Positions 42,230 through 56,706 of a stretch of 64,000 bases of DNA are shown piece after piece. The position numbers and the translations under genes were made by a program. The notes beneath the pieces are model-generated. The model searched no databases. It saw only the letters and a program-made list of their open reading frames with translations, and had not been told where the DNA came from. This stretch comes from Agromyces allii (GTDB taxonomy: Bacteria; Actinomycetota; Actinomycetes; Actinomycetales; Microbacteriaceae): assembly GCF_009749385.1 (NCBI RefSeq), contig NZ_WBIN01000012.1:186001-250000 (forward strand), given 5' to 3'. The stretch's first letter is position 1, and every line of letters starts with the position of its first letter.

Positions 42230-42466
42230 ATGAACACCGCAGTCGTCAGCACCGGCCAGGCACCCGTTCGCACGATCGCACCGCAGACCTTCGCCCGCCG
42301 GATGTCGCGGCGAGCCGGGCTGGCCCTGCTCGCGTGGGCCGAGAAGACCCGCCGGCGCGCGATCCCGAGCCGCGAGGAGCTCGCCGAGCTGCACGAGCGG
42401 CGCGAGGTCGCCGAGCGGCTGCGCGAGGAGCGGTTCGGTTCGGTCGCCGTCGGCCGTCTCATCTGA
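42230..42466 (+). CDS. Small basic protein of unknown function
   Basis: 78 residues, rich in Arg, Ala and Glu. The N-terminal ~25 residues are flexible (MNTAVVSTGQAPVRTIAPQ); then comes an amphipathic helix FARRMSRRAGLALLAWAEKTRRR and a charged coiled-coil-like segment SREELAELHERREVAERLREE. No known domain is recognised. It could be peripheral to the membrane. ATG 42230 follows CGAGGA; a longer start at 42191 is possible but lacks a site. Placed directly behind twin palindromes, it is probably a regulated gene. Confidence 0.6.
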   Translation: MNTAVVSTGQAPVRTIAPQTFARRMSRRAGLALLAWAEKTRRRAIPSREELAELHERREVAERLREERFGSVAVGRLI

Positions 42467-42492
42467 CCGGACACGCGTTCGGCCATGCGGCG

Positions 42493-42530
42493 GAAGAGGG
42501 CGACGCCGGAGATCCGACGACGCCCCCTTC
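42493..42530. terminator. Bidirectional terminator-like stem between the small protein gene and the amylase gene
   Basis: GAAGAGGGCG pairs with CGCCCCCTTC (one mismatch) around an 18-nt loop, between the stop at 42466 and the convergent amylase stop at 42572. Probably ends transcription from both sides. Confidence 0.5.
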
Positions 42531-42571
42531 CCGGCTCGCGACGCCGAAGGTCTCGGCAGTCGCGAGGTCTC

Positions 42572-44686
42572 TCAGCTACACGGGTTGCCCGGGGTGACGG
42601 TGCCGTTCGACACCTTCACCGGCCCGGATCCGATCGCGTAGTCGCTGCCGCCGTTGTTGTCCCATGAGCCCGAGCCGTTGTTGAAGGCCGCGGTGAGGCC
42701 GGCCGATCCGCCGAGCTCGATCGTCTTGACCTTCCACCCCGTGCAGGCCGCGGTCATGGCGACGCCGGGCACCGCGGTCCAGGAGCCCGAGCCGACGCGG
42801 TAGTGGATGTTCGCGGTCGCCCACCCGGTCGCGTAGTACACGGTCGCCGTCGTGGTCGGCTGCGTCGTGCCGCACGGGTTCGTCGAGCCGACGACCCCGC
42901 CGTTCACGGTCGCGACCGCGCCGGACAGCGCGTAGTCCTTCGAGCCGTTGTTGTCCCACGTGCCCGAGCCGTTGTTGAAGGCCGCGGTGATGCCCGACGC
43001 TCCTCCGGTGATCGTCTTAGACACCCAGCCCGTGCAGGCCGCGGCCATGCCGACGCCGGGCGCTGTGGTCCAGGCGCCCGACCCCACGCGGTAGTGGACG
43101 TTGTAGGCGCTCCACCCCTTCGAGGTCGAGTAGTAGACCGTGAGGTCTCCGGCGCCCGGGTTCGTGCCGGGGTCGGTGCCCGGGTCGGTGCCGCCCTGGC
43201 CGGCCTTCGCTCCGACGTGGAGCGCGACGGCCTGGTTGGCGTCGACGGCGCTCGTGAACTGTCCCGCGGCATTCACGGTCACGACGCCACCGGCGGAGCA
43301 TCCGCTCGAGGTCGGCAGGCCGACGATCACATTGCAGTACGCGCCCGCCGGCAGCGAGGTCTGGAAGGTGCGCGTGAGCGAACCGCCCCGGTTGATCGCG
43401 ACGAAGCCCTTGTCGCCGCGGCCGAACGCGATGGCCGACGAGCCGTTGGTCCACGTGTTCGTGATCGCGGTGCCGGAGGTGGCGTTGCGGAAGCCGACCA
43501 TGTTCTCGATGTTCGTCTGGGCGTGCTTGCAGGTCCAGCCGTTCTGCCCGCAGACGGGGTCGACGACCTTTCCGTTGCCGGCGAGAGCAGGGCCCGCCTC
43601 CTTGTCGGAGAACTGGTAGCCGGAGTGGATCGACGGCGAACCGTAGTTCCAGGCGAGCGTGAAGATCTGCGCGAGGTCGTAGGTCGCGCCGTCCTTGTAG
43701 CTCAGGGTCTCGCCGTTGCGTTCGGTGTCGTGGTTGTCGACGAACACGGCCGCGTTCGCCTGCGGCAGGAAGCCCGACCACGAGGGTCCGATGCCGCTGC
43801 CCGTGACGAGCCAGTTGATCGTGCCGCCGCCGAAGGCCTCCTTGAGCTTGCGCGCGAAGGCGAACTCGTGGATGTCGCCGTAGGAGGTGTACTCCTCGGG
43901 CTGGATCGGCTCGTTGGCCCGGATCACCTCCTGCACGACGTAGAGACGAGCCCGGTCGTTGACCTTCGACATGATGCCCTGCATGTCGCTCGCAGCGATG
44001 TGCTTCACGGCGTCGATGCGGAACCCGTCGACGCCGAGCGAGACGAGGTCGTTGAGGTATCCGGCGATCTTGCCCTGCACGTACGACGACGACGTGTTGA
44101 GGTCGGAGAGGTTCACGAGGTTGCACTCCTGCACCTCGGTGCGGTTCTGGTAGTTCGAGATGTCGCGTCGGCAGGAGTGGAAGTCCTGCGACTGGTAGAT
44201 GCCCGGGTAGTCGTAGTGCTGGAACGACGAGCCCGCCCAGCCGGTACCGCCGCCGCTCTTGCCCGACATGTGGTTGATGACGGCGTCGGCGATGACCTTC
44301 ACGCCTGCGGCGTGGCAGGTGTCGACCATGGCCTTGAACTCGGCTCGAGTGCCGAGACGCGACTCGATCTTGTAGCTCACGGGCTGGTAGTAGGTCCACC
44401 ACTCTGCGCCCTGCACATGCTCCTGCGGGGGCGAGGTCTGCACGTAGCCGTATCCGGCCGGTCCGAGATTGTCGGTGCACTCGCGGGCGATGGCGTTCCA
44501 CGTCCACGAGAAGAGCACGGCGGTCGTGTCCTTCGGGCCGGGGGCCGCCGCGTTCGCCGGTGCGGCGAACGCGGTGGCCGAGATGAGGGTGCCGATGAGG
44601 GCGATGAGTGCTGCGCTCGCAAGATATCGCAAGCGTTTGCGGTGCGATGCGGGCACTGCATCCCGCTGATGAATGGTGGCTGACAT
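42572..44686 (-). CDS. Secreted alpha-amylase (GH13) with two C-terminal starch-binding modules
   Basis: 704 residues. Residues 1-46 are a long signal peptide (basic HRKRLR, hydrophobic core, cleavage after APANA). The catalytic barrel runs to about residue 390, with nucleophile D225 (DGFRIDAVKH), acid E253 (VVQEVI) and D320 (FVDNHDTERN); an actinobacterial/animal-type amylase layout. A C-terminal beta domain and the linker GTDPGTDPGTNPG follow, then two CBM25-like repeats, each with VHYRVGSG-W and FNNGSG-WDNNG. It cuts internal alpha-1,4 bonds in starch outside the cell. ATG 44686 has GAGGAAGAG upstream. Divergent from the amylopullulanase gene and sharing an operator with it. Confidence 0.95.
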   Translation of the reverse strand: MSATIHQRDAVPASHRKRLRYLASAALIALIGTLISATAFAAPANAAAPGPKDTTAVLFSWTWNAIARECTDNLGPAGYGYVQTSPPQEHVQGAEWWTYYQPVSYKIESRLGTRAEFKAMVDTCHAAGVKVIADAVINHMSGKSGGGTGWAGSSFQHYDYPGIYQSQDFHSCRRDISNYQNRTEVQECNLVNLSDLNTSSSYVQGKIAGYLNDLVSLGVDGFRIDAVKHIAASDMQGIMSKVNDRARLYVVQEVIRANEPIQPEEYTSYGDIHEFAFARKLKEAFGGGTINWLVTGSGIGPSWSGFLPQANAAVFVDNHDTERNGETLSYKDGATYDLAQIFTLAWNYGSPSIHSGYQFSDKEAGPALAGNGKVVDPVCGQNGWTCKHAQTNIENMVGFRNATSGTAITNTWTNGSSAIAFGRGDKGFVAINRGGSLTRTFQTSLPAGAYCNVIVGLPTSSGCSAGGVVTVNAAGQFTSAVDANQAVALHVGAKAGQGGTDPGTDPGTNPGAGDLTVYYSTSKGWSAYNVHYRVGSGAWTTAPGVGMAAACTGWVSKTITGGASGITAAFNNGSGTWDNNGSKDYALSGAVATVNGGVVGSTNPCGTTQPTTTATVYYATGWATANIHYRVGSGSWTAVPGVAMTAACTGWKVKTIELGGSAGLTAAFNNGSGSWDNNGGSDYAIGSGPVKVSNGTVTPGNPCS
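44628..44641. promoter_or_regulatory. Secondary LacI/CcpA-like operator inside the amylase signal-peptide codons
   Basis: CGCAAGCGTTTGCG differs at one position from the inner palindrome of the main operator (GCAAGCGCTTGC). It lies inside the codons for residues 16-20 of the amylase, 178 bp from the main site, a distance that would permit repressor looping. May be a chance match, since it is coding DNA. Confidence 0.35.
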
Positions 44687-44794
44687 GGGAACTCTTCCTC
44701 GTGTCCTCACGCAGATCACAAGCCGGGAACCCCGTGGTCCGCGAACTGCCGCGCCGATGCGGCAGCTACGCCGGCGAACGGCGCGTGACCCTCA

Positions 44795-44834
44795 AGATAG
44801 GGGGATTGACGCAAGAATTGCAAGCGCTTGCATT
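44795..44834. promoter_or_regulatory. Overlapping divergent promoters with a LacI/CcpA-type operator for starch genes
   Basis: The perfect 14-bp palindrome TGCAAGCGCTTGCA lies at 44819-44832 and matches the cre/LacI-family operator pattern (central CG). On the plus strand TTGACG (44806-44811) and TGCATT (44829-44834) are 17 bp apart. On the minus strand TTGCAA (44818-44823) and CTATCT (44795-44800) are 17 bp apart. So the operator covers the plus-strand -10 and the minus-strand -35, and one repressor would shut both genes. The repressor gene is not in the window; a MalR/CebR-like LacI protein is expected. Confidence 0.65.
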
Positions 44835-44909
44835 AACCATCACCGCGCTGATAGGTTCGCCGCACATGTCCCCAGGCACGTCGCCGTGCCCGAACAGCAG
44901 GAGTCGACG

Positions 44910-50963
<6,054 letters not shown>

Positions 50964-50972
50964 CGAGTTCGT

Positions 50973-51053
50973 CGGTCGAGTAGGTCGCCTGCGGCCGTAT
51001 CGAGACCCCGCCCCGAAGGGTCTCGATACGGCGCCGGCGCGCCTACTCGACCG
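50973..51053. repeat. Large GGTCGAGTAG / GGTCTCGATACG palindrome, likely bidirectional terminator
   Basis: 81-nt element. The inner perfect arms CGTATCGAGACCC (50996-51008) and GGGTCTCGATACG (51018-51030) enclose a 9-nt loop, and the outer arms CGGTCGAGTAGG and CCTACTCGACCG bound it. It lies between the convergent amylopullulanase and lipoprotein genes. Shortened relatives occur at 5021, 24245 and 25101, each at a gene end. Confidence 0.7.
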
Positions 51054-51060
51054 GCGAGGC

Positions 51061-51717
51061 TCAGCCTCGCGTGAGGGTGAGCGGCACCGTGCTCGGTCCG
51101 GTCGAGAAGTGCACCACGGGCGTCGTGCCCGAGCAGTCGTAGGCCGCCGATGCGATCGGGGAGGCCAGGATCTGCTCGGTCACGGCCGTGCCGTCCATCG
51201 CGACGCCGTCGACCGTGACATCCATGGTCAGTCCGTTGGTGTCGTGGTCGGTCGTGACGGTCGTGTCGTTCGCGGTGTACTGCCCGGCGAGCGTTCCCGA
51301 CATCGTGGCCTCGGCGGGCAGCCCGGCGATGTCGACCGCGAGCGTGAGGTTCGGCGAGTACGCGTAGGTGCCGTCGGCCTCGAACGCCAGCCCGGCGCTC
51401 CCGGTCGGGTCGTACACGATGCCGTACTCCGTCAGGTCGGCGTTCACCTGGTCGTAGAACGCCTGCATCTGGTCGTCGGCCAGCACCCAGCCGCCCACGA
51501 GGCAGTCGCCCGGGGCGGCGGCCGCGGCATCCGCTTCGGCGCCGTCGCCGTCGCCGGCGGCCTCGGTCGCCTCGGCGCTCGCAGAGGCCTTCGGCTTCGC
51601 TGACGCCGCGGTCTTGGCATCGTCGGCGGCGGCGCTGCACCCCGCGAGCGTCAGCGCCGCGAGTGCGACGATCGTGCCGGTCACCGCGGTGCGGGCGAAC
51701 TGAGGGGGGACCTGCAT
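51061..51717 (-). CDS. Secreted lipoprotein of unknown function
   Basis: 218 residues. A signal peptide ends in the lipobox ALTLAGCSAAADD; then comes an Ala/Asp/Glu/Lys-rich spacer of about 45 residues. The remaining ~145 residues make a beta-rich domain beginning GDCLVGGWVLADDQMQAFYDQVN and ending FSTGPSTVPLTLTRG, resembling small actinobacterial lipoprotein domains of unknown role. Two cysteines (GDC, YDC) could form a disulfide. ATG 51717 is preceded by AGGAGG at an ideal distance. Confidence 0.8.
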   Translation of the reverse strand: MQVPPQFARTAVTGTIVALAALTLAGCSAAADDAKTAASAKPKASASAEATEAAGDGDGAEADAAAAAPGDCLVGGWVLADDQMQAFYDQVNADLTEYGIVYDPTGSAGLAFEADGTYAYSPNLTLAVDIAGLPAEATMSGTLAGQYTANDTTVTTDHDTNGLTMDVTVDGVAMDGTAVTEQILASPIASAAYDCSGTTPVVHFSTGPSTVPLTLTRG

Positions 51718-51826
51718 CACTGCCTCCTGTAGGGGGAAACTCCGTGGCTCGCGCATCGACGGGCGAGTGCGTGCATTCTCTCACCCGCGCATGCGCGGAC
51801 GAGGGCCGAACGACGAGCGACCGCGA

Positions 51827-52810
51827 TCAGCCCGCGAGCACCGAGTGGCAGCGGCCGAGGCGTTCGAGCCACCAGTCCGTGCGCTCGGGCGAGGCCGCGT
51901 ACCGGTCGAGCAGCCCGGCGTCGGGCACGACCCGGCGCACCTCGATCGCGCCGTCGACGGGCACGAGCGGCGAGCCCGTGACATCCGCTGCCAGCAGCGA
52001 GGCCGTGCCGAGCCCGCAGTCGTAGTCGAGGTCGGCGACGGATGCCGCGAGCGCGGCGCCCATCGCGAGCCCCACGCTCGTGTCGAGCGCACTCGAGACG
52101 ACCACGGGCAGGCCGGCAGCCTCGACGATGCGGAGCGCCCGGCGGATGCCGCCGAGCGGCTGCGCCTTGATCACGAGGAGGTCGGCCGCGCCCGCCTCGG
52201 CGACCGCGAGCGGATCGTCGGCCTTGCGCACGCTCTCGTCGGCCGCGATCGGGATGCCCATGTACTTCGTGCGCAGGCGGATCTCGACGAGGTCGTCGAT
52301 GGTCGGGCACGGCTGCTCGACGTACTCGAGGTCGAACTCCGCGAGGGCGTGGATCGCGTGCTCGGCCTCGTCGACGTTCCACCCGGCGTTCGCGTCGACG
52401 CGGATGCGGCCCTCGGGGCCGAGCACCTCGCGCACGGCGCGCACCCTCGCGACATCCTGAGCGAGGGTCTGATCACTCGCCGCGACCTTCACCTTCGCGG
52501 TGCGGCAGCCCGGGAAGCGGGCGAGCACGGCGGCCACGCTGTCGGGGTCGACCCCCGGCACGGTCGCGTTCACGGCGATGCGGTCGCGCAGGGCGGCCGG
52601 GGTCTCGTTCCAGCCGTAGTCGATCGCGCCCTCGAGCCAGACGGATGCCTCGTGGTCGTCGTACTCGACGAAGGGGCTGAACTCCGTCCACCCGTGCGGC
52701 CCCTCGAGCAGCAGCGCCTCGCGCACGTCGATGCCGCGGAACCGCGTGACGAGGGGCAGCGCGACGACTCGGGCGGTGGAGAGCAGGTCGTCGAGCTCAG
52801 GCAGTGTCAT
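51827..52810 (-). CDS. menC: o-Succinylbenzoate synthase
   Basis: 327 residues, enolase superfamily. The metal-binding and catalytic positions lie in RTAKVKVAA (Lys-x-Lys), RIRVDANAGWNVDEA, YVEQPCP, IPIAADESVR and LLVIKAQPLGGI. It dehydrates SHCHC to o-succinylbenzoate in menaquinone synthesis. ATG 52810 gives MTLPELDDLL; a GTG two codons earlier is possible. It is separated by about 8.5 kb from menB-menE-menA in the same window and is divergent from metH by 50 bp. Confidence 0.93.
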   Translation of the reverse strand: MTLPELDDLLSTARVVALPLVTRFRGIDVREALLLEGPHGWTEFSPFVEYDDHEASVWLEGAIDYGWNETPAALRDRIAVNATVPGVDPDSVAAVLARFPGCRTAKVKVAASDQTLAQDVARVRAVREVLGPEGRIRVDANAGWNVDEAEHAIHALAEFDLEYVEQPCPTIDDLVEIRLRTKYMGIPIAADESVRKADDPLAVAEAGAADLLVIKAQPLGGIRRALRIVEAAGLPVVVSSALDTSVGLAMGAALAASVADLDYDCGLGTASLLAADVTGSPLVPVDGAIEVRRVVPDAGLLDRYAASPERTDWWLERLGRCHSVLAG

Positions 52811-52860
52811 GAACACATCATCGCAAGCGGCTGCGAGCGCCGCTCATTAGACTCGCGCGA

Positions 52861-55800
52861 GTGACCGGCACGTTGATCGAACCCCGCTTCCCGCTCGACA
52901 TCGACGGCGTCGCGCGCCCGTCGCGTTCGCAGGCGCTGCTCGACGCGGTGCGGGCGAACGTGGTCATCGCCGACGGGGCCATGGGCACCATGCTGCAGCG
53001 CCACGAGCCCACGCTCGACGACTACCAGCAGCTCGAGGGCTGCAACGAGATCCTCAACGTCAGCCGCCCCGACATGATCGCGGCCATCCACGACGAGTAC
53101 CTCTCCGTCGGCATCGACGCGATCGAGACGAACACGTTCGGCGCGAACTGGTCGAACCTGTCGGACTACGACATCGACGACCGCATCCACGAGCTCGCCG
53201 AGGCGGGCGCCCGCATCGCGCGCGAGCGGGTCGAGGCCGCTGAGGCCGCCGACGGGCGCGTCCGCTGGGTGCTCGGCTCGATGGGCCCCGGCACGAAGCT
53301 GCCGAGCCTCGGGCACACCACCTACGACCACCTCAAGCAGACGTTCGCGCTGCAGGCCGAGGGTCTCATCGACGGCGGCGCCGACGCGTTCCTCATCGAG
53401 ACCTCGCAGGACCTGCTGCAGACCAAGGCCGCCGTCAACGGCTGCAAGCAGGCCATCGTGAGCCGCGGCATCCGCCTGCCGATCTTCGTCGAGGTGACCG
53501 TCGAGACCACCGGCACCATGCTCATGGGCAGCGAGATCGGCGCCGCGCTGACGGCGCTCGAACCGCTCGGCGTCGACGCGATCGGCCTGAACTGCGCGAC
53601 CGGCCCCGCCGAGATGAGCGAGCACCTGCGGCACCTCTCGAAGCACTCGCGCGTGCCCGTGGCCTGCATGCCGAACGCGGGCCTGCCCGTGCTCGGCGCG
53701 AACGGCGCGCACTACCCGCTCGAACCGGCCGAGCTCGCGACCGCGCACGAGCAGTTCGTGCGCGAGTTCGGCCTCGGCCTGATCGGCGGATGCTGCGGCA
53801 CGACGCCCGAGCACATGCTCGCCGTCGTCGAGCGGCTGCGCCCGCTGCGCGCCGGCATCGACGGGGCCGGACCCGATGCCGCGCGCGACCCGAAGCCCGA
53901 GGCCGGCGTCGCGAGCCTCTACCAGCACGTGCCGTTCCACCAGGACGCGTCGTACCTCGCGATCGGCGAGCGCACGAACGCGAACGGATCGAAGGCGTTC
54001 CGCGAGGCGATGCTCGCCGGCGAATGGGACGAGTGCGTCGAGATCGCGCGCAACCAGATCCGGGTGGGCGCGCACCTGCTCGACGTGTGCGTCGACTACG
54101 TCGGCCGCGACGGCGTCGACGACATCCGCGAGGTCGTGTCGCGCTTCGCGAGCGCCTCGACGCTGCCGCTCGTGATCGACTCGACCGAGCCGGCCGTCAT
54201 CGCCGCCGGACTCGAGCTCATCGGCGGGCGCCCGGTCGTCAACTCCGTGAACTACGAAGACGGGGATGCCCCGACCAGCCGCTTCGGGCGCATCATGCCG
54301 CTCGTGAAGGAGCACGGCACGGCCGTGATCGCGCTCACGATCGACGAGCAGGGCCAGGCCCGCACCGCGGACGACAAGATGCGCATCGCCTCGCGCCTCG
54401 TCGATGCGCTCGTCGACGACTGGGGCATGCGCGTCGAGGACCTCATCGTCGACTGCCTGACGTTCCCGATCGCGACCGGTCAGGAGGAGACCCGACGCGA
54501 CGCGATCGAGACGATCGAGGCGATCCGTCGCCTGAACGCGAAGTACCCCGGCATCCACACCACGCTCGGCGTCTCGAACGTGTCGTTCGGCCTCAACCCC
54601 GCCGCACGCAGTGTGCTGAACTCGGTGTTCCTGCACGAGGCCGTCGAGGCCGGACTCGACTCGGGCATCATCGACGCCGCGAAGATCGTGCCGCTCGCCT
54701 CGCTCTCGGAGGAGCAGCGCAAGGTCGCGCTCGACCTCGTCTGGGACCGCCGCGAGTACGACGCCGACGGCGCGACGACCTACGACCCGCTCGCGGTCAT
54801 GCTCGACCTCTTCGCGGGCGTCGACACGGCGGCCCTCCGTGACCAGCGCGCGGCCGAGCTCGCCGCACTGCCCGTGGGCGAGCGCCTCGAGCGCCGCATC
54901 ATCGACGGCGCGTCGAAGGGGCTCGAAGACGACCTCGACCTCGCACGCGCGGGCGGGCTCACGGCCCTCCAGATCATCAACGACCACCTGCTCGAGGGCA
55001 TGAAGATCGTCGGCGAGCGGTTCGGCTCGGGCGAGATGCAGCTGCCGTTCGTGCTGCAGTCGGCCGAGACGATGAAGGCCGCCGTCGCGCTGCTCGAACC
55101 GCACATGGAGAAGACCGAGGCCTCGGGCAAGGGCACCATGGTCATCGCCACCGTGCGCGGCGACGTGCACGACATCGGCAAGAACCTCGTCGACATCATC
55201 CTGACGAACAACGGCTACAAGGTCATCAACCTCGGCATCAAGCAGCCGATCGCCGACATCATCGCGGCCGCCGAGGAGCACGACGCCGACGTGATCGGCA
55301 TGTCGGGCCTGCTCGTGAAGTCGACCGTCGTGATGAAGGAGAACCTCCAGGAGCTGCAGGCGCGCGGCCTTGCGAAGAAGTGGCCTGTGATCCTCGGCGG
55401 CGCCGCGCTCACGCGCGCCTACGTCGAAGACGACCTGGCCTCGCTGTTCGACGGCGAGGTGCGCTACGCCCGCGACGCGTTCGAGGGGCTCACGCTCATG
55501 GAGCCGCTCGTGAAGGTCGCGCGCGGCGCCGACCCCGCCGAGGTCGGGCTGCCGGCGCTGAAGAAGCGCATCCACGCTGCGGGTTCGAAGCTCACGCTGA
55601 CCGAACCCGAGGCGATGCCCGGGCGGTCCGACGTGGCATCCGACAATCCGATCCCGACCCCGCCGTTCTGGGGCACGCGCATCGTGCGGGGCATCGCGCT
55701 CGCCGACTACGCCGCGTTCCTCGACGAGCGGGCCACGTTCATGGGGCAGTGGGGGCTCAAGCCCGGCCGAGGCGAAGACGGCCTGAGCTACGAGCAGCTC

Positions 55801-56511
55801 GTCGAGACCGAGGGGCGCCCGCGCCTGCGGTACTGGCTCGACCGGATCCTCGGCGAGGGCATGCTCGACGCCTCGGTCGCCTACGGGTACTTCCCGGTCG
55901 TGAGCGAGGGCGACGACCTCGTCGTGCTGCACCACGGCGACGACCCGACGGGTCTGCTCGGCCGGCCGGGGCTGCTCGCACCCGACGGCGGGTCAGGGGG
56001 TTCGCTCGGCGAGCAGCGCCTGCGATTCCACTTCCCGCGCCAGCGTCGCGACCGCCACCTGAACCTCGCGGACTTCGTGCGCGCGAAGGAGTCCGGCCAG
56101 GTCGACGTGCTGCCCGTGCAGCTCGTGACCGCCGGCGCGCACATCGACCAGGTCACCGCGAAGCTCTTCGCCGAGAACCGCTACCGCGACTACTACGAGC
56201 TCAACGGCCTCGTGATGCAGCTCACCGAGTCGCTCGCCGAGTACTGGCACGCGCGCATCAGATCGGAGCTCGGGTTCTCGGCCGAAGACCCGACCGACAC
56301 CGCAGGCCTGTTCAAGCTCGAGTACCGCGGGGCCCGCTTCTCGCTCGGGTATCCCGCGTGCCCCGACATGGAGGACCGCCGCAAGGTCGTCGAGCTGCTG
56401 AAGCCCGAGCGCATGGGCGTCGAGCTCAGCGAGGAGCTGCAGCTGCACCCCGAGCAGTCGACCGACGCGTTCGTGTTCCACCACCCCGAGGCGAAGTACT
56501 TCTCGGTCTGA
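52861..56511 (+). CDS. metH: Cobalamin-dependent methionine synthase
   Basis: 1216 residues with all four MetH modules. Homocysteine domain (1-330) with zinc ligands C245 (LNCATGP) and C311-C312 (GGCCGTT); pterin domain (about 355-630: LAIGERTNANGSKAFRE, VCVDYVGRDG); cobalamin domain with axial H770 (RGDVHDIGKN) and the DxHxxG pattern; and the AdoMet reactivation domain (about 900-1216, ending YRGARFSLGYPACPDMEDR). It methylates homocysteine using 5-methyltetrahydrofolate. GTG 52861 lies exactly seven bases after TAGACT with no ribosome site, so the mRNA is probably leaderless and there is no room for a B12 riboswitch. Confidence 0.97.
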   Translation: MTGTLIEPRFPLDIDGVARPSRSQALLDAVRANVVIADGAMGTMLQRHEPTLDDYQQLEGCNEILNVSRPDMIAAIHDEYLSVGIDAIETNTFGANWSNLSDYDIDDRIHELAEAGARIARERVEAAEAADGRVRWVLGSMGPGTKLPSLGHTTYDHLKQTFALQAEGLIDGGADAFLIETSQDLLQTKAAVNGCKQAIVSRGIRLPIFVEVTVETTGTMLMGSEIGAALTALEPLGVDAIGLNCATGPAEMSEHLRHLSKHSRVPVACMPNAGLPVLGANGAHYPLEPAELATAHEQFVREFGLGLIGGCCGTTPEHMLAVVERLRPLRAGIDGAGPDAARDPKPEAGVASLYQHVPFHQDASYLAIGERTNANGSKAFREAMLAGEWDECVEIARNQIRVGAHLLDVCVDYVGRDGVDDIREVVSRFASASTLPLVIDSTEPAVIAAGLELIGGRPVVNSVNYEDGDAPTSRFGRIMPLVKEHGTAVIALTIDEQGQARTADDKMRIASRLVDALVDDWGMRVEDLIVDCLTFPIATGQEETRRDAIETIEAIRRLNAKYPGIHTTLGVSNVSFGLNPAARSVLNSVFLHEAVEAGLDSGIIDAAKIVPLASLSEEQRKVALDLVWDRREYDADGATTYDPLAVMLDLFAGVDTAALRDQRAAELAALPVGERLERRIIDGASKGLEDDLDLARAGGLTALQIINDHLLEGMKIVGERFGSGEMQLPFVLQSAETMKAAVALLEPHMEKTEASGKGTMVIATVRGDVHDIGKNLVDIILTNNGYKVINLGIKQPIADIIAAAEEHDADVIGMSGLLVKSTVVMKENLQELQARGLAKKWPVILGGAALTRAYVEDDLASLFDGEVRYARDAFEGLTLMEPLVKVARGADPAEVGLPALKKRIHAAGSKLTLTEPEAMPGRSDVASDNPIPTPPFWGTRIVRGIALADYAAFLDERATFMGQWGLKPGRGEDGLSYEQLVETEGRPRLRYWLDRILGEGMLDASVAYGYFPVVSEGDDLVVLHHGDDPTGLLGRPGLLAPDGGSGGSLGEQRLRFHFPRQRRDRHLNLADFVRAKESGQVDVLPVQLVTAGAHIDQVTAKLFAENRYRDYYELNGLVMQLTESLAEYWHARIRSELGFSAEDPTDTAGLFKLEYRGARFSLGYPACPDMEDRRKVVELLKPERMGVELSEELQLHPEQSTDAFVFHHPEAKYFSV

Positions 56512-56513
56512 CG

Positions 56514-56534
56514 GATGCCGCGGCGCCCGGCATC
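56514..56534 (+). terminator. Weak terminator after metH
   Basis: GATGCCG / CGGCATC seven-pair stem with a 7-nt GC loop, starting three bases after the metH stop and followed by TTCTC. It uses the recurrent GGATGCC word. Modest support. Confidence 0.4.
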
Positions 56535-56573
56535 TTCTCAGGAAGCCGGCCGCCCGCACCCGTAGGCTGCCAA

Positions 56574-56674
56574 GTCCAAGGGGAGTACTCCGACACGGTC
56601 GGCTCGTCATTACGGATGCACGGCGCATCCCGGGCCACCGGTCCTCGTCCACGAGGATGGAAGAGACCTTGACG
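56574..56674 (+). ncRNA. Manganese-sensing yybP-ykoY riboswitch upstream of the TerC gene
   Basis: The conserved aptamer elements occur in order: P1 5' strand with CAAGGGGAGTA (56577-56587), the second metal-site loop in TCGTCATTACGGA (56604-56614 region), GC-rich CCCGGG and CCACGAGG arms, and the 3' closing strand GAGACCTTG (56663-56671) that re-pairs with CCAAGG. This is the yybP-ykoY pattern, which binds Mn2+ and often precedes TerC or MntP genes. The 3' strand AGACCT (56664-56669) can alternatively pair with AGGTCT (56691-56696), which abuts the ribosome site CTGGAG of the next gene, suggesting translational switching. Confidence 0.85.
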
Positions 56675-56706
56675 TCCATCAGCGACGCCGAGGTCTGGAG
56701 CCCCGT

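Noticed and set aside
50973..51053. CRISPR repeat or insertion-sequence end
   Set aside because: A single palindrome without spacers, transposase or target duplication; better explained as a dispersed intergenic element.
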